Numbered from the stretch's first letter, positions 8,134 through 16,942 are shown. The stretch: 64,000 nt of DNA from Enhydrobacter aerosaccus (GCF_900167455.1 NZ_FUWJ01000006.1:186001-250000), one strand, 5' to 3'. Notes: generated from the letters alone by a model not told the origin. A program made the numbers and translations.

Positions 8134-8682
8134 ATGTCGCGCATTCCCTATTATGAAGTCGAGAAGGCTACCGGCAAGCATGCCGAGTTCCTGGGCAAGC
8201 TCGGTACGCATCTGAATATCTATCGCATGCTGGCAAACTCCGAAGCCGGCCTGAAGGGCTTCGTGCGCATGGGCAATGCGCTGCTCTACCGCTGCGAGCT
8301 GGATCCAAAGCTACGCGAGATCGCCATCCTGCGTGTCGGACGGCACAGCCGTTGCGCCTACGAGGTGTTCCAGCACGAACGCATCGCCCGCGAGGTCGAC
8401 GTCGCCGAAGACAAGATCGCCGCGCTGCGCGACGCGACAATCGAGGCTCCGGCCTTTTCGGACCATGAGAAGGCAGTGCTTCGTTTCACAGACGAAGTCG
8501 TGCGCAACGTCAAGGCATCGGATAAGGCGGTGAAGGCGGTCGAAGCTTTCCTGAGCCCCGGCGCCCTGGTCGAACTTACCCTTACCATCGGCTACTACAT
8601 GATGGTCTGCCGCTTCCTCGAGACGACTGGCGTGGACGGCGAGGACGGCCAGGCGGAATGGTTGAAGACGGCAAAGATCTAG
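8134..8682 (+). CDS. Carboxymuconolactone decarboxylase (CMD/AhpD-like) family protein
   Basis: 182 residues, all-helical CMD fold. The core helix reads LREIAILRVGRHSRCAYEVFQH: the family Glu and the terminal His are present, but the AhpD CxxC pair is reduced to a single Cys (CAYE), so peroxiredoxin-type disulfide chemistry is unlikely. The ATG at 8134 has a strong SD (GGAGGAG) seven bases upstream. It sits 62 bases after the anti-sigma gene and 19 bases before the M81 hydrolase gene. It probably acts in a small-molecule catabolic or detoxification step controlled by the upstream sigma factor. The reaction cannot be predicted. Confidence 0.85.
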   Translation: MSRIPYYEVEKATGKHAEFLGKLGTHLNIYRMLANSEAGLKGFVRMGNALLYRCELDPKLREIAILRVGRHSRCAYEVFQHERIAREVDVAEDKIAALRDATIEAPAFSDHEKAVLRFTDEVVRNVKASDKAVKAVEAFLSPGALVELTLTIGYYMMVCRFLETTGVDGEDGQAEWLKTAKI

Positions 8683-8701
8683 TTCGAGTGGAGTTCGAGA
8701 A

Positions 8702-10213
8702 ATGGCGTACCGCGTCCTGATCGCGCAATTCATGCATGAGACCAATACGTTCAGCAAACTGAAGACGACGCTGGACGATTACCGGCGCCGCTGGCTGATC
8801 GAGGGCGAGGCCATGGTGCCTTTCTTCAAGGGCAGTCGGAACGAAGTGGGCGGCTACATGGATTCCGCTGCCCGGTATGGCTGGGAGCCGATCTATGGAG
8901 CGGCTGCGAATGCCACGCCCTCGGGGACCTTGACGAAGGAAACGTGGGAGACGATCCGGGACATGATCGTCGGTGCGGCGAAGAAGGGGGGCAAGCTTGA
9001 CGCCATCTGCCTGTCCCTGCACGGAGCGATGGTTACCGAGACCGAGGACGACGCCGAGGGCGCGCTGCTCGAGGCCTTGCGCCGCGTGGTAGGTCCAGAG
9101 GTGCCGATCGTGGCAACTCTCGATTTGCATGCCAATGCGACGGCGAAGATGGCCAAGAATGCCAATGCGCTGGTTAGCTTCCGCACCTATCCGCATGTCG
9201 ATGGCTACGACCGGGCAGTTCAGGCCGCGGCGCTGGTACAGGAAACGCTGGAAGGCAGGAAGAAACCGCGTTGCCTGTTGAGCCAGCCGGCCATGCTGGA
9301 AGGCGCAGATCATGGTCGGACGACACAGCCGGGCCTGATGCGCGATCTGCTGGCAATGGCCGATGCCTATGAGAAAGAGCCCGGCATCAATGTCGTCAGC
9401 ATCCAGGCAGGCTTCACCTGGTCCGATATTCCCTATACGGGACCGTCGATCGCAGTGAGTCATGAGCCAGGGGCGGAGGCGCGAGCCAAGGCCATTACGG
9501 CCGAGCTTATCGACGTGATCTGGAAGCGCCGCGACGAGAATTCTTCCAACTATCGCCCCATTGCCGATGGCATTGCTGCTGCCCGCGCGAAGACCGACAA
9601 GAAGGCACCGCTCGTGATTGCCGATGGCACCGACAATCCGGGCGGTGGCGGCTACAATGACACGACGCCGGTGCTGCAGGCGCTGCTGGATGCCGGTATC
9701 GAGAATGTCGGGTTCGGCACGATCTACGATCCAGCCACAGTCCAACAGGCGATGAAGGCCGGCGTCGGCGTCGAGATCGAGGTGTCGCTGGGTGGACATA
9801 CCGATCCGGCCATGGGGCCGCCGATTAAGGCCAAGGCGTTGGTCAAGATGTTGTCGGACGGCGTTTTCAAGAACGACGGTCCGATGAATGCCGGCGTAGA
9901 GACGAACATGGGTCCGACGGCTGTCTTGCGCATTGGCGGCGTGGACGTCGTGACGATCTCGAATCGCATCCAGACCATCGACCTGCAGGTGTTCCTGAGC
10001 CAGGGCATCGACCCGTGCGCCAAAGACGTTCTGGTGGTGAAGAGTGTCCAGCATTTCCGTGCTGCTTACGGGCCGATCGCGCGCGAGATCGTGCTGGTGG
10101 ATTCGGGCGGCATCTGCTCGCCGGACATCACGCGCCTGAAGTTCACAAAGCTGCGCCGACCGATCTGGCCGCTCGATGGCGTGAACGATCCCTACGCCGG
10201 GACACGCCCGTAA
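8702..10213 (+). CDS. M81-family (MlrC/microcystinase C-like) metallohydrolase
   Basis: 503 residues, full length for the family. The N-terminus MAYRVLIAQFMHETNTFS carries the hallmark HETNTF. CLSLHGAM (near 104-111), LDLHAN (near 141-146) and YPHVDGYDR are the other conserved zinc-site motifs, and the C-terminal DUF1485-type region follows (ADGTDNPGGGGYNDTT). MlrC finishes degradation of linearised microcystin, but most homologues sit in ordinary amide- or peptide-hydrolysis loci. It is the last gene of the M20-sigma-anti-sigma-CMD run. Its end faces the terminator of the minus-strand gene at 10225. Confidence 0.88.
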   Translation: MAYRVLIAQFMHETNTFSKLKTTLDDYRRRWLIEGEAMVPFFKGSRNEVGGYMDSAARYGWEPIYGAAANATPSGTLTKETWETIRDMIVGAAKKGGKLDAICLSLHGAMVTETEDDAEGALLEALRRVVGPEVPIVATLDLHANATAKMAKNANALVSFRTYPHVDGYDRAVQAAALVQETLEGRKKPRCLLSQPAMLEGADHGRTTQPGLMRDLLAMADAYEKEPGINVVSIQAGFTWSDIPYTGPSIAVSHEPGAEARAKAITAELIDVIWKRRDENSSNYRPIADGIAAARAKTDKKAPLVIADGTDNPGGGGYNDTTPVLQALLDAGIENVGFGTIYDPATVQQAMKAGVGVEIEVSLGGHTDPAMGPPIKAKALVKMLSDGVFKNDGPMNAGVETNMGPTAVLRIGGVDVVTISNRIQTIDLQVFLSQGIDPCAKDVLVVKSVQHFRAAYGPIAREIVLVDSGGICSPDITRLKFTKLRRPIWPLDGVNDPYAGTRP

Positions 10214-10246
10214 AAAGCGCGACCTTAGACGCCGGGCCGGTCGCGC
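10212..10246 (-). terminator. Intrinsic terminator for the 10225-10596 gene
   Basis: On the minus strand an 8-bp perfect stem (GCGCGACC at 10217-10224 with GGTCGCGC at 10239-10246) is followed by TTTTT at 10212-10216. The stop codon of the secreted-protein gene lies inside the loop, so one arm is coding. Confidence 0.75.
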
Positions 10247-10596
10247 GGCAGGCAGTTGTACAGACTGTCCGAGATCGTCTTCTGGTTCTCGAGCGAGAAC
10301 CGGACGCTCGGCTCGTTGCCGACGGGACAGACGGTGAAGATGAATCCTTCGATCGTCCCGTCGGGCACGCCGGTGTCGAACCAGCCGCCGGCTGGCACGT
10401 CCGCTTCGATTCGGTGTGATCCATCGTAGGCCATGAACTTGATGGAGATTGGCCGATCGCAGTCATTGCGCGTGCCGATGGTGCTACTTTCCTTCTTCCA
10501 CTGCGTACAGGCTTCCATGTGCGCCCGCGACTGAGCGCACGCGATACCCGCGGTGACGCCAAGCACCCCCAGCAGTAGCGGGAGGAGGCGGATCAC
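10225..10596 (-). CDS. Small secreted protein of unknown function
   Basis: 123 residues, GTG start. Residues 1-22 form a Sec signal peptide (basic start, then LLPLLLGVLGVTAGIA; likely cleavage after ACA). The mature part has four Cys (ACTQW, NDCDR, VCPVG, NCLPR), which could make two disulfides in the periplasm, and a beta-rich look. The start GTG overlaps the stop of the upstream oxygenase gene as GTGA, so the two are translationally coupled. I do not recognise the family. Confidence 0.75.
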   Translation of the reverse strand: MIRLLPLLLGVLGVTAGIACAQSRAHMEACTQWKKESSTIGTRNDCDRPISIKFMAYDGSHRIEADVPAGGWFDTGVPDGTIEGFIFTVCPVGNEPSVRFSLENQKTISDSLYNCLPRDRPGV

Positions 10597-11645
10597 TTCT
10601 TCTGCCGAAAGAAAGTGGTCAATACGAAGCGTCGACCGCGCGTCACTGGCAGGGCTTCGTGCAGCAGACCGCAGGAGAACACCGCGGCCGCCCCAGCCGG
10701 CGGTTTGGCCTTGACCGCGCTGAACTCCGGAAACACGAGCTCGCCGCCGTCGAAATCGTCATTGAGGTTGAGCGACACGGCAAAGGCGCGATCTGCGGTC
10801 GTTGGCGCGCCATTGTCTCGATGCGCCGAGAAGAAATGGCCGCCGTCGGCGCTGTAGGAAAGCACGACATGGGCATCGAAGGTAAACTGGTGATCGAAAG
10901 CGAATACCTTCACCAGCTCGGGCCCGATGCGATAGGCAAGACGGTCGGAAATCGCCTTCTGCATCATCGGCTCGGCGATCATGTAATCCTCGGTACGCTT
11001 GAGTTCGGCTACACCGACATTGCCGTAGCGGCTGGAAACGCCGCTATCCTGATGATCTCCCTTCTCCCAAAGGCGGATCACCTGGGTGCAGAACTCGGGC
11101 TCGAACACGCGGGGCAATACGAGAACCGGCGCCATCGGACCGGCGATCACCACGTCGGCGCCGGCGCTACTGCGCACGCGCTCCGCGGCTGCTCCGATTC
11201 CTTCGGCCGCCGCCAGAAGAGGGCGGCTGTCATATGTCGCCGCTACGTGCTGGTTGGGGTCGAGCAGGATGATGCGTGTCCGCGCGGCAGCCGTCTGGCC
11301 GAAGCCGATACCGGCCTGGCTGAGAAGAGCGGGGACAAAACGGCGCTCGCCATCGCAGAGCAGCAGCGGGGCGTCGCTTGCTCCACCGATGAGCTTGCTC
11401 CAGATCGGTGACGCTGCCGGGGTAGCCATACCCGCGACGACGACAGGGACGACGGACGCGTCCTTGCAGCGGGCGATCAGGCTCGCGAACTGTGCCGTGT
11501 CCAGGGCTTTAAGATCATCGACCACGAGCAGCGCCACGGGCCAGCCGTTGAACGACCAGAGGAACTTCCGGAACTTGCCGTCGAGCCCTGGCAACGCGAA
11601 GTCAGGGAGACGATCACCGGGGCGAAGCAGTAGCGCGTTGGTCAT
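10593..11645 (-). CDS. Thioredoxin-like domain fused to a 2OG-Fe(II) (prolyl 4-hydroxylase-type) oxygenase
   Basis: 350 residues from ATG 11645. Residues 6-160 look like a thioredoxin/peroxiredoxin fold (GDRLPDFALPGLDGK, then a VALLVVDD strand and RIILLDPNQ), but no CxxC or peroxidatic Cys stands where such folds carry it. Residues 170-350 are a P4Hc-type double-stranded beta-helix with H275-x-D277 (SAHRDNG), H329 (LLHEALPV) and R338/R339 for 2-oxoglutarate. This predicts an iron- and 2-oxoglutarate-dependent hydroxylase, perhaps of a protein or peptide. The substrate is unknown. It lies upstream of, and is coupled to, a small secreted protein. The start is uncertain; in-frame codons extend to 11705. 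Confidence 0.82.
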   Translation of the reverse strand: MTNALLLRPGDRLPDFALPGLDGKFRKFLWSFNGWPVALLVVDDLKALDTAQFASLIARCKDASVVPVVVAGMATPAASPIWSKLIGGASDAPLLLCDGERRFVPALLSQAGIGFGQTAAARTRIILLDPNQHVAATYDSRPLLAAAEGIGAAAERVRSSAGADVVIAGPMAPVLVLPRVFEPEFCTQVIRLWEKGDHQDSGVSSRYGNVGVAELKRTEDYMIAEPMMQKAISDRLAYRIGPELVKVFAFDHQFTFDAHVVLSYSADGGHFFSAHRDNGAPTTADRAFAVSLNLNDDFDGGELVFPEFSAVKAKPPAGAAAVFSCGLLHEALPVTRGRRFVLTTFFRQKK

Positions 11646-11860
11646 CAGAGAATCAGAGCAGAGGACGGCAGGAGCGGTGGCGGCGCCGTGACGGGCCGGC
11701 AGCATCGGTGTGCCGGTTCAGGATGCCCCTTGTCAATCGAGGGCCTCCATCGGAGGACTACGGAAGGCGAAACCGGCGTCGGTCTTGCGGATGTCATGAT
11801 CGTCCGCGAGTTTGTCCGACGGCGCTCGATACCGGAGCGCGCCAATCGAAGGACAGGGGA

Positions 11861-12607
11861 ATGAATCGATATATGACAATCGGCCTATCTGTCCTCGCGG
11901 GCGCTGCAGCGCTGGAGGCAGCGCTAATACCGGGCATCGTCATCGGTGCAGCCGCGGTCATCCTGCCCGAATATTTGCCCAACTTGGGACGGCGTCGGCC
12001 GAGGCGCGTCACCCCTGCGCTGCGACAGCGTGAGTCATCGCATGCCTTCTTGCCGGTCCTGCGAGAGGGCAGTGCGCTACCAACCTTGCGTGGCTTCGGA
12101 TTAAAGCGGGCGGTGGCCAAGACCATCACGTTCCGCGCTATCGTCACCAGTCTCGATTTCACCGTCAACTATGTGGTGATCGGCGAGATTGCCACGGCGG
12201 CCGGTTTGTCCGCAGCTTCGCTTGCCGTTGGGCCGTTGTTCTATCTGGCTCACGAGACGGTCTGGAACCGTCATGGTCGTTCGGAAATTTCGATCGAGTT
12301 GCCGTTTTTCGCGACGCGGCGGCAAGGCGAGGTATCCATGCCACGCGATCGCCGGCAGCTCAGGATTAGCCGTGTGGTGGCCAAAACCATCACCTTTCGG
12401 ACCATCGCCTCGACCGTGGATTTCACGGTGAACTATATCGTGGTCGGCGACCTCGCGACGGCATTCGCACTGTCGGCGTTCGGTCTCGTCGCCGGTCCCT
12501 TCATCTATGTTGGCCACGAACTGGCCTGGGACCATTTCAGCCCGGGCGAGCAGGACAAGATCGAGCCGCCGAGGGATCGCGTCGAAGGCGGACAGTTCTC
12601 CCTGTAA
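11861..12607 (+). CDS. Membrane protein with two tandem DUF2061 domains
   Basis: 248 residues. A hydrophobic N-terminal segment (residues 5-37, ending AAVILPEYLP) and a basic linker precede two copies of the DUF2061 membrane module. Copy 1 spans about 83-137 (VAKTITFRAIVTSLDFTVNY, later PLFYLAHETVWN). Copy 2 spans about 171-226 (VVAKTITFRTIASTVDFTVN, later PFIYVGHELAWDH). Each copy has two predicted transmembrane helices. DUF2061 proteins usually have one copy, and their function is unknown. The ATG at 11861 has the SD AGGACAGGGG. The next gene on the same strand begins about 140 bases downstream. Confidence 0.87.
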   Translation: MNRYMTIGLSVLAGAAALEAALIPGIVIGAAAVILPEYLPNLGRRRPRRVTPALRQRESSHAFLPVLREGSALPTLRGFGLKRAVAKTITFRAIVTSLDFTVNYVVIGEIATAAGLSAASLAVGPLFYLAHETVWNRHGRSEISIELPFFATRRQGEVSMPRDRRQLRISRVVAKTITFRTIASTVDFTVNYIVVGDLATAFALSAFGLVAGPFIYVGHELAWDHFSPGEQDKIEPPRDRVEGGQFSL

Positions 12608-12748
12608 GCGCTTAGCATACCGCCCTCTTAGAGCGCTTCTAACCAACCAAGTGACCGTGCGGTCTTCATGCCGCATGGTGGCATTGCATCGTCCATGCTG
12701 GCGCACGGTATAAGGGCCCTTGGTGTCCGTCTGCAGATGGTCGGAGCA

Positions 12749-14050
12749 ATGATCAAGAAGGTTACCTTCTGGGCAATTTATGGGGGCCTGCTGTTCGTCG
12801 TGACGATTGGCGGCCTGGAATTCATCTCTTTCTTGGTGACCCCATCCTGGCCCGCCTATGAATTGCGGCCAGTGGCGGTGCCCACGGATCTGGTGCGACA
12901 GGCGGCAGGCGGACCGGAAACGATTCCCTTTTACAACAGCTGGAGCATGAAGGACCGCGAGCGCTCGTTCGAGAAGCCCCCCGGGATTCGGACTCGCGTC
13001 ATCTTCAACGGCGACAGCTTCCTGGAAGGCATGTTCAGCCTCGCGCCTCTGAACGAGGTGGTCGAGGCGCGATGGGCGAGCGCGGGCGTACGGGACATGG
13101 AGGCCGTGAACTTCGGGATCTCGGCCACGGGGCCATCGCAATATTACTACCGCATCGCCGATATCGGATTGGCACTGCGCCCCGATGCCATCCTGCTGAT
13201 GTTCTACCCAGGCAACGACTTCGTGACGGAAGGGTTCTCGGCGCAACCGCATCTTCCCTTCGTCGCCGAGCGTCCGTTGCCATCGCTGCTGGGTGGCGTT
13301 GCTCCCCATTTGACCTGGCAGATCGTCAACCGCCTCGGCCTGTCCGAGATCGCAGGTGGCAACAAGGGCGCCGATAACGAGTACCACGTCATGACGGACG
13401 CCATGAAGAAATCGAGGGCTGAACGGACGCCACTGGTCGCGGCCTATATGAAGAAGCAGTACTTCCCGGATATGAGCCAGGCGCTCATCGAAAGCGTCCT
13501 TTCCCGCAATGACGGCAGCTTCTGGCAGCCGTTCGAGCGTACCGACGACAAGGCGGAAATGCTCACGGGCTGGCTGGTCGCCAGCCTGATAAAATGGGAG
13601 ACGGGAAGCCAGCCTCTGCCCCACGATGCCGCCGAGGCCGAGCATATGGTCGAGCCGCGCCGAATCGAGGCTACCCTGTCGTGGCTCGTTGCGCTCGACG
13701 ATCTGGCCAAGGCGAAGGGCATCAAGCTCATCATTGCGGTAGCGCCCATGGGCTCGGTCGATCCAGCCTATGTCGATTTCTGGAGACCGTGGCCGCGCTA
13801 CTACAGCTGGAACCTACGCCAGGAGGCGAATCGCCGCCATCTCGTGGCGGCGTTGCGTGCCAAGGGATTTGCGCCGATCGATCTGGAAGAGGATATGAAC
13901 GGCATTGATGGTACCTACAGGCTAAGCGACGGCCACTGGACAGCACTCGGCACCGCGGTCGTGGCGCGACGAGTAGGGGACGACTTGCTGAAATGGAGAG
14001 CGTCTCGGGGCGGAGGCACGGCGCCCTCGTCTGAGGCGGTCAAGCAATAG
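12749..14050 (+). CDS. Membrane-anchored SGNH-hydrolase-like protein
   Basis: 433 residues from ATG 12749 (in-frame ATGs at 12737 and 12668 are alternatives). One N-terminal transmembrane helix is at residues 6-30. The periplasmic part has an SGNH block I, FNGDSFLEG, with the candidate nucleophile S90, then NFGISATGPSQYYYR (block II/III-like), YPGNDF, and a late D-x-H motif in LSDGHWTALG. That layout matches AlgJ/AlgX-type or GDSL-type acyl-esterases acting on polysaccharide or cell-wall material. The substrate is not predictable. It stands alone, convergent with a small minus-strand gene. Confidence 0.75.
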   Translation: MIKKVTFWAIYGGLLFVVTIGGLEFISFLVTPSWPAYELRPVAVPTDLVRQAAGGPETIPFYNSWSMKDRERSFEKPPGIRTRVIFNGDSFLEGMFSLAPLNEVVEARWASAGVRDMEAVNFGISATGPSQYYYRIADIGLALRPDAILLMFYPGNDFVTEGFSAQPHLPFVAERPLPSLLGGVAPHLTWQIVNRLGLSEIAGGNKGADNEYHVMTDAMKKSRAERTPLVAAYMKKQYFPDMSQALIESVLSRNDGSFWQPFERTDDKAEMLTGWLVASLIKWETGSQPLPHDAAEAEHMVEPRRIEATLSWLVALDDLAKAKGIKLIIAVAPMGSVDPAYVDFWRPWPRYYSWNLRQEANRRHLVAALRAKGFAPIDLEEDMNGIDGTYRLSDGHWTALGTAVVARRVGDDLLKWRASRGGGTAPSSEAVKQ

Positions 14051-14095
14051 AACGGCGTACTTGGCGCGGCCCAAACTTCGGCCGCCGTTGCTTGT

Positions 14096-14428
14096 CTAGT
14101 TCCTTCCCCGGCCGAGCCCCAGCGCGTTTCCGAGAAAGCTGCTCTTGGCATTGGTGGTGCGCCATGGATCGAAGGCAACGGCACCGCGCAGCTTGTCGAT
14201 CTCCCGCATGATCCAGGCACGAGCGGAAGCCTGGTCGGCGACGGTCAACGAGACATGGACGGTGAGAGCGTAGCCATCCTGGGTATCGGTGATGCTTGGA
14301 TGCGGGTTGCCCATGCTAGTCTTCGCCGCGACGGCTTCTCGAAGCCGAGCGAACAGGAGCGGGGGCAGCCGGCCGCCAGCCTCCTCAAGGGCTCGGTTGC
14401 GGATAAGGATGACGGTACGCTCGCTCAT
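14096..14428 (-). CDS. Small uncharacterised protein
   Basis: 110 residues from ATG 14428, which has a very good SD (CAGGAGGAA). No signal peptide or membrane segment is seen. The sequence alternates short beta-like strands (RTVILIRNR, GYALTVHVSLTV) with helices (ASARAWIMREIDKLRG), giving a compact alpha/beta profile. I do not recognise the family. The strong SD and compact fold pattern support a real gene. It is convergent with the SGNH gene, 45 bases apart. Confidence 0.65.
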   Translation of the reverse strand: MSERTVILIRNRALEEAGGRLPPLLFARLREAVAAKTSMGNPHPSITDTQDGYALTVHVSLTVADQASARAWIMREIDKLRGAVAFDPWRTTNAKSSFLGNALGLGRGRN

Positions 14429-14661
14429 GCCTTCCTCCTGTCCGATAGCCATTTATTGACAATGGCAGCGCGCGCCTGAACTGCGGCAGAATGATGGTGG
14501 TCGCAGCGCTGGGGGCCGAGGCTGGAATGACCGTCGAGAGGCCCGATGAGGCGGAAATCCGCCGAAATCGACCGATTCGAATGTTGTGAGAGACGATCTT
14601 CCGCCGGAAGGATGCCGCAGATGTCCAGGCGGAGCGAAGCCGGGAAGGTCCGGAAGACCAA

Positions 14662-14736
14662 TGGTGGGCGCGGTAGGGATTGAACCTACGACCCCACCCG
14701 TGTGAAGGGTGTGCTCTCCCGCTGAGCTACGCGCCC
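14662..14736 (-). tRNA. tRNA-Val (anticodon CAC)
   Basis: A complete 75-nt cloverleaf is read on the minus strand: 7-bp acceptor stem GGGCGCG/CGCGCCC, D arm GCTC..GAGC, anticodon stem CACCC/GGGTG with loop TTCACAC (anticodon CAC, valine GUG codon), and T arm GTAGG-TTCAATC-CCTAC. The 3' CCA is encoded after discriminator A. Confidence 0.97.
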
Positions 14737-14800
14737 GGAAGGCGCGCGTATAAGGCCTTGCAGCGCACCCGTCAACCGGCCGCCGGTCAAAGGCCAGTTG

Positions 14801-15502
14801 TCAGCGGCTGGCGATCGCCGCCAGGGCCTGGGGCAGGGCACTGAAGCGCTCGATGACCGCTTCAGCCCCGAGTTCGGCCGCGGGCCGCGCCGTATAGCCC
14901 CAGCTGACCAGGACCGCCGGCAATCCGGCGCCATGTGCGGCTTCCACATCGTGGATCGAATCGCCGATCATGACGGTCCGGCCAGGCGAACCTCCCATAC
15001 GGTCCACAAGGAGGAGAATGTGCCTCGGATCGGGTTTGCGGACGGGAAAGGTGTCGGCTCCGGCGATATCGGCGATCGGCGGCATCAGCTTCAGATGCTC
15101 GAGGATCATGCGGGAGGGACGTTCGAATTTGTTGGTGCACACGCCCTGCTTCAAGCCGAGCCCGGCGAATTGTTCGACCACATGCGCCACACCGTCGAAG
15201 GCGACGGTATGGCTGATGGGGTCGGCCTCGTAATAGCGCACGAATTCCCGCGTCACGGCGGCGAGGGCCTGGTCATCCAGCTCCTTGCCGAATTTGGCGA
15301 AGGCCTTGCTCATCGTGACCTTGCTGCCCTGGCCCATGAAGATGCGGACATCGTCCTCGCTCACTGGAGGCAGGCCATGATCGGCCAGGACGTTGCTCAC
15401 AGCGAGCTGCATGTCCTTGGCGCTGTCGATGAGCGTCCCGTCGAGATCGTAGATGATCGTATCGAAGCGGGTGGCAATCAGGTCGTTTACGGGAATTTCC
15501 AT
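14801..15502 (-). CDS. gph: Phosphoglycolate phosphatase-like HAD hydrolase
   Basis: 233 residues. HAD motif I is YDLDGTLIDS with nucleophile D19 and general acid D21. Motif II is VCTNK, motif III includes the Lys in VRKPDP, and motif IV is MIGDSIHDVEAA. The helical cap (about 30-95) is the C1 type found in Gph. The predicted reaction is 2-phosphoglycolate to glycolate, salvaging the product of DNA 3'-end repair or of Rubisco oxygenation. The start ATG at 15502 is divergent from glmU, 59 bases away. Other HAD phosphatases of this class cannot be excluded by sequence alone. Confidence 0.88.
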   Translation of the reverse strand: MEIPVNDLIATRFDTIIYDLDGTLIDSAKDMQLAVSNVLADHGLPPVSEDDVRIFMGQGSKVTMSKAFAKFGKELDDQALAAVTREFVRYYEADPISHTVAFDGVAHVVEQFAGLGLKQGVCTNKFERPSRMILEHLKLMPPIADIAGADTFPVRKPDPRHILLLVDRMGGSPGRTVMIGDSIHDVEAAHGAGLPAVLVSWGYTARPAAELGAEAVIERFSALPQALAAIASR

Positions 15503-15561
15503 GCAATAAGCCTTAGCACATCCGTCTTGCGGGACCGCCATCCTCATGGCATCCGACAACC

Positions 15562-16920
15562 ATGAAATCACCCGTTGCCGTCGTGGTCCTGGCAGCCGGT
15601 GCCGGCACCCGCATGAAGTCGGCACTGCCGAAAGTGCTTCATCGGCTGGCCGGCTGGCCGATGGTGCGCCACGTCCTTGAGAATGTCGCTGGTCTCGAGC
15701 CGACGCGCATCGTCGGCGTCGTTGCGCCTGAGGCAAAGGATGTCGCTGCCGCCTTCGGTGTCCATCCGACGGTGGTGCAGCGCCAGCAGCTCGGAACTGG
15801 CAATGCGACCAAGGCAGCGCTGCCGGAACTCCGGGGTCACGAAGGCCCCGTCCTGGTTGTCTATGCCGATGCGCCCTTGGTCACGACGGTCACCTTGCGG
15901 AAGCTGGTCGAGGCGTGCCGGGAACAGAAGGCAGCCGTTGGCGTGCTTGGCTTCACGGCACGCGATCCCAGTCCCTATGGACGTCTGATCATACGGGCCG
16001 GGGAATTGGAAAAGATCGTCGAAAGCAAAGACGCCGATGAAATCGAGCGGAAAATCGACTTTTGCAACTCAGGTGTGATGTGTCTGGATGGGGGCCTTGT
16101 CGATACGCTGCTGAACGCCATCCGTAACGACAATGCCAAGGCGGAATACTATCTGACCGACGTCGTGGCCATTGCCCGGGCGGCAGGGCATCGTGCCATC
16201 GCGGTCGAGGGAGACGAGGCGGAATTCCAGGGCGTGAATTCCCGAGCCGAGCTGGCCGCGGCGGAGCGTGCGCTCCAGCAACGGCTGCGGGCGGCAGCGC
16301 TCGAAATCGGCGTGACCATGACGGATCCCGACACGGTCTGGCTTTGCGCCGATACGCGTCTCTCGCCGGATGTCACGATCGCGCCGAGTGTCCGCTTTGG
16401 GCCGGGCGTCACCGTGGCTTCCAATGTCGAGATCAGAAGTTTCTGCGACATCGAAGGAGCGCACATCGGACAAGGAGCCGTCATCGGGCCCTTCGCACGT
16501 CTCCGCCCCGGCAGTGACGTTGCCGAGGATGCCCATATCGGCAACTTCGTCGAGCTCAAGGCGACCAAAATGGGTAGGGGCGCGAAGGCCAACCACCTGG
16601 CCTACCTCGGCGATTCAGATATCGGCGCCGGCAGCAATATTGGCGCTGGCACCATAACGGTGAATTACGACGGGTTTGGCAAGCATCGCACCGTGATCGG
16701 AGCCGATGCCTTCATCGGCTCCAACAGCTCGCTGGTGGCGCCTGTTCGGATCGGCGACGGCGCCAACGTCACCGCCGGCAGTGTGATCACGGAGGATGTT
16801 CCGGCCGATGCGCTCGCCTTCGGCCGGGCGCGGCAGGTCACAAAGGGCGGGCGGGCGAGCCCGCTTCGTGCCAAACTGAAGGCCCGTGCGGCGGAGGCCA
16901 AACGGGGCAAAGATCGGTAG
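15562..16920 (+). CDS. glmU: Bifunctional GlmU: N-acetylglucosamine-1-P uridyltransferase / glucosamine-1-P acetyltransferase
   Basis: 452 residues, normal length. The N-terminal uridyltransferase has VVLAAGAGTRMKSALPKVLH (residues 7-26), QLGTGNA and YADAPL. The C-terminal left-handed beta-helix acetyltransferase shows hexapeptide repeats and the conserved segments NFVELKATKMG, AKANHLAYLGD and GAGTITVNYDG. It makes UDP-GlcNAc, the precursor for peptidoglycan and lipopolysaccharide. It is followed after 22 bases by glmS, so the two likely form an operon supplying the whole route from fructose-6-P except GlmM. Confidence 0.97.
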   Translation: MKSPVAVVVLAAGAGTRMKSALPKVLHRLAGWPMVRHVLENVAGLEPTRIVGVVAPEAKDVAAAFGVHPTVVQRQQLGTGNATKAALPELRGHEGPVLVVYADAPLVTTVTLRKLVEACREQKAAVGVLGFTARDPSPYGRLIIRAGELEKIVESKDADEIERKIDFCNSGVMCLDGGLVDTLLNAIRNDNAKAEYYLTDVVAIARAAGHRAIAVEGDEAEFQGVNSRAELAAAERALQQRLRAAALEIGVTMTDPDTVWLCADTRLSPDVTIAPSVRFGPGVTVASNVEIRSFCDIEGAHIGQGAVIGPFARLRPGSDVAEDAHIGNFVELKATKMGRGAKANHLAYLGDSDIGAGSNIGAGTITVNYDGFGKHRTVIGADAFIGSNSSLVAPVRIGDGANVTAGSVITEDVPADALAFGRARQVTKGGRASPLRAKLKARAAEAKRGKDR

Positions 16921-16942
16921 GCGGTCAGTCGGGGGAGAGCGT

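Noticed and set aside
8582..10054. A 490-codon open frame on the - strand
   Set aside because: It is antisense to the M81 hydrolase, which carries HETNTF, SLHGAM and DLHAN.
14425..14661. Possible 78-residue minus-strand gene between the small unknown gene and tRNA-Val
   Set aside because: The start has no SD, no domain or signal is seen, and it overlaps the SD of the better-supported gene at 14428. A palindrome GGCGGAAATCCGCC at 14550-14563 is within it but is expected by chance at this size.
16921..16942. glmS ribozyme or riboswitch before glmS
   Set aside because: The gap is 22 bases and holds only an SD, too short for the ribozyme.
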